A stretch of 8,362 nt of DNA from Candidatus Babeliales bacterium (GTDB lineage Bacteria; Babelota; Babeliae; Babelales; Vermiphilaceae). Numbering within the stretch: position 1 is the stretch's first letter; each line of letters opens with the position of its first letter. Below are positions 1 to 5,717 of this stretch, in pieces. A program made the translations under genes and the position numbers. The stretch covers positions 1-8,362 of the forward strand of contig JAGVMI010000125.1 of assembly GCA_020053845.1 (NCBI GenBank), written 5' to 3'. The notes below the pieces were generated by a model. It worked only from the letters and a program-made list of their open reading frames with translations, was not told the origin of the DNA and did not search any database.

Positions 1-285
1 CTGTTTGATAAATGATAAGCACACAAGCACTTCGTGAATAGCGCCCTGATTGCATTGCATGCAGCTTGAAAGAAGCGCAGCCCGTTGCTGCTCATCAAGA
101 AGAAGTGATTCGTCCCCTACTTCAAGCAGCACCTCTAAAAGCTCTCTCACTTCAGGCTTCACCAGTATTTGCACTACATCCTCATGTGAATCAACACATA
201 TCTGGGGCATCCCCAAAAGGCCCGCCTGAGCGGCCAATAGAACAAGCAATAAGCCCCGTAAGCTCTTCAAGCAGATCTGCATCAT
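1..285 (-). CDS. Secreted protein of unknown function, N-terminal part (runs off left edge)
   Basis: Read on the minus strand, an open frame starts at ATG 285-283 and stays open for 95 codons to base 1, so the C-terminus lies outside the window. The start is supported by AAAAAGGA at 301-294, 8 bases upstream; an in-frame ATG at 294-292 sits directly against that site and is less likely. The N-terminus is a textbook Sec signal: a short Lys/Arg segment (MMQICLKSLR), then a Leu/Ala core around residues 11-24, with possible cleavage near Gly-Met-Pro at 25-27. The mature part is rich in Glu, Leu and Val with an acidic, helical look (for example EVRELLEVLLEVGDES) and two further cysteines near residues 75-78. 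I recognise no domain. A helical-repeat protein is possible, but too little is visible to say. It is divergent from the helicase gene. Confidence 0.75.
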   Translation of the reverse strand, partial: MMQICLKSLRGLLLVLLAAQAGLLGMPQICVDSHEDVVQILVKPEVRELLEVLLEVGDESLLLDEQQRAALLSSCMQCNQGAIHEVLVCLSFIKQ

Positions 286-416
286 GTGCAACATCCTTTT
301 TGCGAATGCCTTCTCCCTTTTCTTTCTGTACAAGTAAGAACTACCACCTCAGTACCGCTAAGTCAAAGGAAAGGGCGTTTACTATTTAGAGCGTTTAAGA
401 CCTGCTTATTGCTTAA

Positions 417-447
417 TTGAAGAAATAATTGCATCCAGGTATCCTGG
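417..447 (+). promoter_or_regulatory. Weak candidate promoter with small dyad upstream of the helicase gene
   Basis: In the 211-bp divergent intergenic region (286-496), TTGAAG at 417-422 is followed after 17 bases by TATCCT at 440-445, each matching 4 of 6 consensus sigma-70 positions. A 5-bp inverted repeat, CCAGG-TAT-CCTGG (435-447), overlaps the putative -10. For the opposite direction, TTGACT (366-361, minus strand) is a good -35, but the hexamer 17 bases on (TAGTTC) is a poor -10. No other gene or RNA was recognised in this gap. All of this is pattern matching at a level that also occurs by chance. Confidence 0.2.
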
Positions 448-496
448 TAATGATCATACGTTTTATTTCTGCTCGCCATACATCATACAGAGGCCC

Positions 497-2749
497 ATGA
501 AGGATTTACTCACCTTTATCAATACCGAGCTCAACGACTCGCAAAAGCAAGCCGTAGAGCATAAGCATGGCTCTTTATTGGTGATTGCAGGCGCAGGCTC
601 TGGAAAGACACGTATAATAACCGCTCGCATAGCACACCTCATCATACAAGAACACGTTCCTGCACGCGCTATTATAGCACTCACATTTACAAACAAAGCT
701 GCACGCGAAATGAGAGAACGCATAGCTCACTTTTTAAGCAAACAGCAACAACTTCCCTTTGTGGGCACATTCCATGCCTACTGCATTAAACTGCTCAAAC
801 GATACGCTGCCCTTGCCAACCTTGATACGTTCTCAGTACTCGATGAGGAAGATCAACTGAGCATAATCAAAGCAATTATGGTACGGATCAATGTATTTAA
901 GCAGCTCACCCCTCGACAAGTGCTTTATCAGATCTCGCACGCCAAGAACCAATTACACAATCCCACGGTACAACCAGTTGCGCTATTTACTCACTTGATC
1001 GTCTACGATATTTATAAGGCCTATGAGGCGGAAAAGCGTGCAAGCAAGTGCTTTGACTTTGATGATCTCATGCTTGAAGTTTTAAATCTATTTAGAACCA
1101 ATAGCACATTCAAACAAGCATTCCAGAGCGAAGTACATCACGTACTCATTGATGAATACCAAGACACTAACATCATTCAACGTGAACTGCTGTGTCAAAT
1201 GACCAAGAATGATGGCGCGCTCGTGGCTGATTCTGTATGTGCCGTAGGGGATGAAGACCAGTCTATTTACTCATGGCGCGGTGCCACTGTTGCCAACATT
1301 CTCAATTTTTCTCAGGATTTTCCGGAGACTACGATCATCAAAGCTGAACAAAATTACCGCTCAGTCACACCCATCCTTGAGCTGGCAAACAGCATTATAG
1401 CCAATAATGCACATCGCACACCGAAAACATTATGGTCTGAAAGGCAGGCAGCAAACCGTACCAAAATAGTGGCTTGCCTCTCTGAATATCAAGAAGCTGA
1501 GATAATCGCATCATGTTGCCAAGAAGCCGCACGACGTATTGACCGCAACGCCATTGCTATCCTCTATCGCACTCACGCACAATCACGTGCACTAGAAGAG
1601 GCACTTATCAAGCGTAACGTCCCTTACCGTATTATAGGCGGCGTGGCATTTTATGAGCGTCGAGAAATAAAAGATCTGCTCGCTTACATGCGCCTGCTTG
1701 TTAATCCTTTTGATCGCCCTTCGTTTTTTAGAGTTATCAATACTCCATTGCGTGGCCTAGGGCAAAAATTTGAAGAAGATGCACGTGCTACGTGGGATAC
1801 GAATCCTTTTTGCACATTTAAAGAATTACTGCCTCAGTTAAACCTTCACGGCACAAAGCTCCAGGCAGCAAATCAATTTCTCTCTATTATTGCGGAACTT
1901 GACGCAGCAACAGAACCTACCAAGGCCCTTGAAACAATCATTCAACGGTCGCGCTATCTTGAGTACATTCGCGATTCTGAAGAACCCCAGGAGGCCGAAA
2001 CGCGCCTGGCAAACATTCAAGAACTCATCGACGCTGCGCGGCATTTTAATGCACAAGGATTCTCGAGCGTTGAAGCCTTCTTGCATGAAATATCATTAAT
2101 TCAGGATAAAGCGCATGGAAATGAGGATACCAAACGCATATCGCTCATGACACTTCATGCAGCTAAAGGTCTTGAGTTTGACCTGGTAATCATACCCGGC
2201 CTTGAAGAATCATTATTTCCAAGCACCCGATCTACTTATGATCCTGAATCTTTGGAAGAAGAACGCAGGCTTCTTTACGTAGGCATAACACGAGCACGTG
2301 AATACTTGCTGATAACCCACGCGCGCTACCGCTATATTTACGGATCAATGATTGAGCAAGCACAATCGCGATTCATGCGAGAAATGCCTACATCGCTCAT
2401 TTGCCACGAAGATGCGAGTTCATGGTCAGGAGTAAGTCACAGCGCATATTTCGAAGCATGGCTTAGCGGCCACCATGAAGCAACGAAACCCCAGATACGT
2501 ATCCAGCATTCTCGCATAGAGGCACGTACGCAAGAAAAAGCTGCTAGCTCTACTCAAGCAATTCAAGCTGCCACTACATCCTCAACCGTAAGGCGGATCT
2601 TCAAAGTTAATCAGCCTGTTGCTCATGAAACATTTGGAATGGGAATTATACAAAGCATCGAGACAAAAAGCGATGGATCCCTATTTCTTACAGTGAAATT
2701 CAAAACCACAACAAAGAAAATACTCAGCTCGTTTGTTAAAGCACTTTAG
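497..2749 (+). CDS. uvrD: ATP-dependent 3'-5' DNA helicase, UvrD/PcrA family
   Basis: This is a 750-residue superfamily 1A helicase, close to the usual 720-740 of UvrD and PcrA. The family unwinds DNA in nucleotide excision repair and mismatch repair, and removes recombinase filaments or stalled polymerase. All core motifs are visible in order: Q-like motif LNDSQKQAV (12-20), Walker A AGAGSGKT (31-38, Lys37), Ia ALTFTNKAA (61-69), TFHAYC (91-96), Walker B LIDEYQDT (217-224), III GDEDQSIYSWRGA (251-263), IV EQNYRS (284-289), V TLHAAKGLEFD (552-562) and VI EERRLLYVGITRAR (588-601). After a Ser/Thr/Ala/Gln-rich linker (about 678-697), the C-terminus (about 700-750, with VAHETFGMGII) resembles the Tudor-like RNA-polymerase-binding domain of PcrA/UvrD. 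ATG 497 gives the standard family N-terminus. AGAGG at 489-493 is the only Shine-Dalgarno-like site and lies unusually close (3 bases). The gene converges on the pseudopilin-like gene with 1 bp between stops. A Rep-type identity is less likely because of the C-terminal domain. Confidence 0.96.
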   Translation: MKDLLTFINTELNDSQKQAVEHKHGSLLVIAGAGSGKTRIITARIAHLIIQEHVPARAIIALTFTNKAAREMRERIAHFLSKQQQLPFVGTFHAYCIKLLKRYAALANLDTFSVLDEEDQLSIIKAIMVRINVFKQLTPRQVLYQISHAKNQLHNPTVQPVALFTHLIVYDIYKAYEAEKRASKCFDFDDLMLEVLNLFRTNSTFKQAFQSEVHHVLIDEYQDTNIIQRELLCQMTKNDGALVADSVCAVGDEDQSIYSWRGATVANILNFSQDFPETTIIKAEQNYRSVTPILELANSIIANNAHRTPKTLWSERQAANRTKIVACLSEYQEAEIIASCCQEAARRIDRNAIAILYRTHAQSRALEEALIKRNVPYRIIGGVAFYERREIKDLLAYMRLLVNPFDRPSFFRVINTPLRGLGQKFEEDARATWDTNPFCTFKELLPQLNLHGTKLQAANQFLSIIAELDAATEPTKALETIIQRSRYLEYIRDSEEPQEAETRLANIQELIDAARHFNAQGFSSVEAFLHEISLIQDKAHGNEDTKRISLMTLHAAKGLEFDLVIIPGLEESLFPSTRSTYDPESLEEERRLLYVGITRAREYLLITHARYRYIYGSMIEQAQSRFMREMPTSLICHEDASSWSGVSHSAYFEAWLSGHHEATKPQIRIQHSRIEARTQEKAASSTQAIQAATTSSTVRRIFKVNQPVAHETFGMGIIQSIETKSDGSLFLTVKFKTTTKKILSSFVKAL

Positions 2750-2750
2750 C

Positions 2751-3332
2751 TTAAAAATCGCTTAAGTCTGGAAGCACTTGGCTGGCTCTAAGCTGCAGCA
2801 AAATGTCTACGCGCGCAATGAGAGGTTGATTTCTAAAGGTGAGAGCGTCGCTTGTGCGCATGAATGTATTCACATCAGTTGTTGCATCAATAACAATATC
2901 ACTGCCCATTATATTGCCGTTGGGTAGCCTAACGCCCACACCAGGCACTACGTAGTATCCGCTTTTTGTATTGACCAACAAATACTCTTTGCCCGCAATA
3001 GTGGGGTTATCTTGCAGATAGGGTCCTCTCCAACGATCAGGATTAAGCAAATTTAATGGGCCAACTTCAGATCCACTAAACGTTGCCACATTAAGAAAGT
3101 CGATTATGTTGCTTTTATAGTCAATGCTGACAATAGTGCAGTCTTTATGAATACGCTCAAGTGCTCGAGCTATGATTTGCACATCTCGCACAATCATATC
3201 TCCAACAGTCGCACGGGATGAGTAGTAAAAATTAAAAATAACTGTGGCAACAAGCGCTGCAATGACTGTAATAGTACTTATTATGGCTAACCGAGACGTA
3301 CCCAACTTCATTTTTCCAGCACAGCACTTCAT
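2751..3332 (-). CDS. Pseudopilin-like single-pass membrane protein (GspG-like pattern)
   Basis: The predicted protein has 193 residues. A positively charged N-terminus is followed by one hydrophobic helix (about 15-37) and an amphipathic continuation (about 44-64, with DVQIIARALERIHKDC). A globular domain then carries WRGPYL at 101-106 and a Gly/Tyr-rich segment to about residue 150. A long N-terminal helix followed by a GPYL-type motif is the layout of type II secretion major pseudopilins (GspG) and related pilins. The prepilin peptidase signature is absent: after Gly11 comes TSRLAI, without the FTLIE-type start or the Glu at +5. It is therefore either a non-processed relative or an unrelated membrane protein with a similar look. 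The start is well supported by AAAGGAG five bases upstream of ATG 3332. It lies 40 bp downstream of trpS on the same strand, so co-transcription is likely. No other secretion gene is in view. The CDS is secure; the function is not. Confidence 0.8.
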   Translation of the reverse strand: MKCCAGKMKLGTSRLAIISTITVIAALVATVIFNFYYSSRATVGDMIVRDVQIIARALERIHKDCTIVSIDYKSNIIDFLNVATFSGSEVGPLNLLNPDRWRGPYLQDNPTIAGKEYLLVNTKSGYYVVPGVGVRLPNGNIMGSDIVIDATTDVNTFMRTSDALTFRNQPLIARVDILLQLRASQVLPDLSDF

Positions 3333-3356
3333 TCTCTCTCCTTTGCATATGTAACG

Positions 3357-3372
3357 TGATACACACGTATCA
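3357..3372 (-). repeat. Short hairpin directly after the trpS stop codon
   Basis: TGATAC (3357-3362) and GTATCA (3367-3372) form a perfect 6-bp inverted repeat around a 4-base loop. It starts at the base next to the trpS TGA (3375-3373), in the 40-bp gap before the pseudopilin-like gene. No T-run follows on the minus strand (the next bases are CGTTACATATG), so it is not a canonical intrinsic terminator. It could act as an RNA processing or attenuation hairpin within a trpS operon, or be chance. Confidence 0.35.
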
Positions 3373-4380
3373 TCAATAACGCATGTGCATCGCTTCTCTT
3401 ACCTCTTGCATAGTACGTTCAGCTACGACAAGAGTTTTTTGTGTGCCTCCAAGCATAACATTCATGACTGCGCTCATATCTTGTGCTAATAGAGCGCGAC
3501 GCTCCCTTATAGGAGTAAGGAATGCCTGCAAAACATCGATTAATCTTCGCTTAACTTTTACGTCTCCCAGACCTCCACGCTGATAGTGAGCTTTCATTTC
3601 AGCCACCATCTGCTTATCCGCATCAAATACATCAAGATAGGTAAATACCGTATTTCCCTCAACCTTACCTGGATCATTGACATGCACGTGGTTGGGATCG
3701 GTATACATACTCATAACCTTTTTAACCACTACATCTTCAGGATCGGAAAGAAATATCGCATTCCCTTGCGACTTGCCCATCTTAGCCTTACCATCAGTAC
3801 CCGGCAACCGCGCCACAGATGAAACTTGCGCACGGGCTTCAGGAAACACATTGGTGTTAAAAATGCGATTGAAGGAGCGCACAATCTCATTTGTTTGCTC
3901 AATCATAGGCAGCTGATCTTCACCAACAGGAATAATTTCGCCTTTTACAACGGTAATATCCGCAGCTTGGCTTACAGGATACACAAAGAAACCTGCTGGT
4001 ACTGAATCGCCAAACCCCCTCAGCTGAATTTCTGTCTTGACGGTAGGGTTACGCTTAAGGCGATTTACGGTAACAAGATCAAGATAGTACACCGTCAGCT
4101 CAGCAATCTGAGGAATAAGTGACTGAATAAAGAAAGTAGTTTTGTTAGGATCAAGTCCAATTGCTAAATAATCGAGAGCTACTTGGCCCACCCATTCTTT
4201 CACTTGATGCGCACGCTCAATATTATCAGTAAGCGCTTGCACATCAGCAATCATTACATACTGATCATGCTGCTCTTGGAGTACTAATCGTTGGCTCAAT
4301 GAACCAACATAATGCCCCAAATGCAATGGACCAGTCGGTCTATCCCCCGTTAACACAACTTTCTTATGGGATGAAGCCAT
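3373..4380 (-). CDS. trpS: Tryptophanyl-tRNA synthetase
   Basis: This cytoplasmic class I aminoacyl-tRNA synthetase charges tRNA-Trp using ATP. The product has 335 residues, the normal length for bacterial TrpRS. It begins with [18 protein letters not shown] (11-28), containing the HIGH-type signature HLGH at 20-23. Family blocks follow: [11 protein letters not shown] (43-53), [13 protein letters not shown] (84-96), YPVSQAADI (134-142), [18 protein letters not shown] (151-168), [16 protein letters not shown] (194-209) and a C-terminal [13 protein letters not shown] (268-280). The second ATP-binding loop reads KMGKS at 200-204 where KMSKS is usual. The TGDRPTG opening and [10 protein letters not shown] block match, from memory, a TrpRS subgroup also found in Firmicutes. 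AGGA 7 bases upstream supports ATG 4380. It is divergent from the CdaA-like gene and followed by a pseudopilin-like gene on the same strand. Confidence 0.97.
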   Translation of the reverse strand: MASSHKKVVLTGDRPTGPLHLGHYVGSLSQRLVLQEQHDQYVMIADVQALTDNIERAHQVKEWVGQVALDYLAIGLDPNKTTFFIQSLIPQIAELTVYYLDLVTVNRLKRNPTVKTEIQLRGFGDSVPAGFFVYPVSQAADITVVKGEIIPVGEDQLPMIEQTNEIVRSFNRIFNTNVFPEARAQVSSVARLPGTDGKAKMGKSQGNAIFLSDPEDVVVKKVMSMYTDPNHVHVNDPGKVEGNTVFTYLDVFDADKQMVAEMKAHYQRGGLGDVKVKRRLIDVLQAFLTPIRERRALLAQDMSAVMNVMLGGTQKTLVVAERTMQEVREAMHMRY

Positions 4381-4404
4381 GGAAATATCCTAACAATCTA
4401 TGCG

Positions 4405-4432
4405 TTGTAACTAGCATCCGGATCAGTATACA
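4405..4432 (+). promoter_or_regulatory. Candidate promoter for the cdaA-like/ybbR/glmM cluster
   Basis: TTGTAA (4405-4410) and TATACA (4427-4432), 16 bases apart, each match 4 of 6 consensus positions of a housekeeping sigma-70 promoter. They lie 46 bases upstream of the chosen ATG at 4478, in the 97-bp gap shared with the divergent trpS. The putative -10 runs into the dyad at 4428-4444. This is the best candidate in the gap, but its support is only pattern-level. Confidence 0.3.
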
Positions 4433-4444
4433 AATGTTTTGTAT
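4428..4444. repeat. Perfect 7-bp inverted repeat in the trpS / cdaA-like intergenic region
   Basis: ATACAAA (4428-4434) and TTTGTAT (4438-4444) are perfect reverse complements separated by TGT. The dyad overlaps the putative -10 of the plus-strand cluster and would sit at or near its transcription start, a usual place for a repressor operator. It is AT-rich, so chance is possible. No regulator is encoded beside it. Confidence 0.4.
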
Positions 4445-4462
4445 TTCTGTAGAGTAAGCCCC

Positions 4463-4470
4463 AAAAAGGA
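4463..4470 (+). promoter_or_regulatory. Ribosome binding site that sets the cdaA-like start
   Basis: AAAAAGGA lies 7 bases before ATG 4478. It favours this ATG over an in-frame TTG at 4439, which sits inside the dyad, has no comparable site, and would add 13 polar residues before the membrane domain that CdaA proteins lack. Confidence 0.75.
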
Positions 4471-4477
4471 ACGTAGC

Positions 4478-5260
4478 ATGTGGTTCATGTTATCCTGGCG
4501 AGACGGGGTTGAAATCCTATTTTTCGCCACACTTTTCTACTTCGTACTGCGTTGGCTTTATAAGCATAGACTTTCTCCATTAGCTCATTATGCAATAGCA
4601 TATTGCGCGCTTGTGATAGGCGCTCATCAACTTCAGCTTTCTTGCATAGCTCACTTTCTTATAGAATATGGCCCCGTTATCGTCATGCTTTTCATTGTTT
4701 TTCACGAGCATATTTTGCAAAAAAACTTTGTGATACTTACACGTAGCGCCTTACAATCGGCGCAATGCAATACATGGCCTGAAATTATCGTTCGTTTGAG
4801 TCTACATCGAGGAAGCAACAATGCATCGACAATATGTATTGTTGATAAACAAGCACAAGCTACACCGTTTTTAGTTTCTCCAAGCGCTATTAATGCATAT
4901 CTCACCCAGGAGCTTGCTGATATACTTACCAATCATAATCACCTGGGGATGATATGGCTCGATGCCTCAACAGGAAAATTGCACACCACGCAAGCTCAGT
5001 GGAACACGTATGCGCAACCTGGAGCCACATCAACTTCTCATGCCGAATGGTACAGCCATGCGCTTGCTCTTACTAGCACCACTGATACTATCGTGTTTTG
5101 TATAGGCTCACATCAAAGCTCGTTTACGTTTTTTGCCAAAGGCAAGATTCAGCATAATGTACCCGCACATCAACTGCTGAGTCTATTAAGGAAAGAAAGC
5201 AGCAAACCTTATCACGTGGGAGGCAGTACATATGGCGCGCATCGCGAACATTCTCTCTAA
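4478..5260 (+). CDS. CdaA-like membrane protein with degenerate diadenylate cyclase domain (probable pseudo-enzyme)
   Basis: The product has 260 residues and the CdaA layout: three hydrophobic segments (about 11-27, 37-53 and 58-78) and then a DAC-like domain (about 110-240). The end of helix 3, EYGPVIVMLFIVFHEHIL (63-80), follows the CdaA pattern in which a hydrophobic helix ends in FQPELR. The later stretch DTIVFCIGSHQSSFTFFAKGKI (203-224) lines up without gaps with the CdaA strand pair ending in a NG-x-L turn. CdaA makes c-di-AMP from two ATP using a DGA motif and an RHR motif. Here the DGA position reads LGM (156-158), the RHR region reads about WYS (191-193), and no arginine occurs between residues 111 and 238. 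Catalysis therefore looks lost. Position first in an operon with a YbbR protein and glmM independently supports the family assignment. The stop overlaps the YbbR gene by 29 bp. A highly divergent non-DAC protein cannot be excluded. Confidence 0.75.
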   Translation: MWFMLSWRDGVEILFFATLFYFVLRWLYKHRLSPLAHYAIAYCALVIGAHQLQLSCIAHFLIEYGPVIVMLFIVFHEHILQKNFVILTRSALQSAQCNTWPEIIVRLSLHRGSNNASTICIVDKQAQATPFLVSPSAINAYLTQELADILTNHNHLGMIWLDASTGKLHTTQAQWNTYAQPGATSTSHAEWYSHALALTSTTDTIVFCIGSHQSSFTFFAKGKIQHNVPAHQLLSLLRKESSKPYHVGGSTYGAHREHSL

Positions 5261-5717
5261 AAATCATACTCTCCTGGTAACGGCTGTGATACTGGGTTCT
5301 TGTTATTGGTATTGGTACAGCCAACCACTCCACACACAAGCATGGTTTTCTATTCCCATCAGCTTCCATTCGGAATCTGCCGACGTGCACATACATGCTC
5401 CTGAACATCTGTATGTTTTGCTCGCCGGTACACGACGCGCACTCGAGCAGATACATACAGAACATATAGCATTGCATATTGATGCGCGCACACTTACCAG
5501 CGGCAGCAACATAATAGCCATCGATACTTCAGCAATATTTTTGCCTGAGCAAATCAAGTTGATAGAATGTAATCCACACACCATTACTATAGAAACCGTC
5601 TCACAGGATGTTACCGAGCAAGCGCTCATTGCAACTAACGTGTCAAAGGAATCGTCATGCAGCATAGCCTCTTTGGAACCGATGGAATCAGAACAACTGT
5701 CGGAAAAGATCCTTTGA
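5232..5717 (+). CDS. YbbR/CdaR-family protein with one YbbR domain
   Basis: The product has 161 residues: a short basic N-terminus, one membrane anchor (about 12-30) and a single extracytoplasmic YbbR-type beta domain (about 37-123). The domain shows the usual order: a hydrophobic strand with a gap-and-Gly turn (YVLLAGTRRALEQI, 61-74), a strand with Asp (IALHIDARTL, 79-88), then LPEQIKLIECNPHTITIE (104-121), matching the family's P-x-x-V-x-V-x-P-x-x-V-x-V ending. CdaR proteins of Firmicutes usually carry three or four such domains and bind and modulate CdaA. GGGAGG at 5218-5223 with an 8-base spacer fixes ATG 5232. The gene overlaps the CdaA-like gene by 29 bp and glmM by 61 bp. Its low-complexity Ser/Glu-rich tail (about 125-161) covers the glmM overlap and is probably unstructured. 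Confidence 0.8.
   Translation: MARIANILSKNHTLLVTAVILGSCYWYWYSQPLHTQAWFSIPISFHSESADVHIHAPEHLYVLLAGTRRALEQIHTEHIALHIDARTLTSGSNIIAIDTSAIFLPEQIKLIECNPHTITIETVSQDVTEQALIATNVSKESSCSIASLEPMESEQLSEKIL
5645..5650 (+). promoter_or_regulatory. Ribosome binding site of glmM inside the YbbR gene
   Basis: AAAGGA lies 6 bases before ATG 5657, within the coding part of the upstream gene. Ribosomes finishing the YbbR gene at 5717 would pass over this start, so translation of the two is likely interdependent. Confidence 0.7.

Noticed and set aside
66..389. Plus-strand open frame of 107 codons
   Set aside because: It lies antisense to the secreted-protein gene, has low-complexity Pro/Ser/Ala composition and no ribosome binding site; the minus-strand frame has a signal peptide and a good site.
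362..496. Open extension upstream of the helicase ATG (protein-like, with a Tyr/Pro-rich stretch)
   Set aside because: No ATG, GTG or TTG occurs in frame between the TAA at 359 and ATG 497, and the family N-terminus fits ATG 497. An ATT start would be needed.
1838..2099. Overlapping open frames on both strands inside the helicase gene
   Set aside because: They fall within conserved helicase coding sequence and have no domain or start signal.
2740..2760. Possible bidirectional terminator between the helicase and pseudopilin-like genes
   Set aside because: The stops are 1 bp apart and no inverted repeat with T-runs is present.
4439..4477. TTG start at 4439 for the CdaA-like protein
   Set aside because: It lies in the dyad with no ribosome binding site; ATG 4478 has AAAAAGGA at proper spacing and gives the family-like N-terminus.
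5124..5477. Minus-strand open frame of 117 codons across the CdaA-like/YbbR junction
   Set aside because: Cys/Met/Arg-rich shadow of two supported plus-strand genes.
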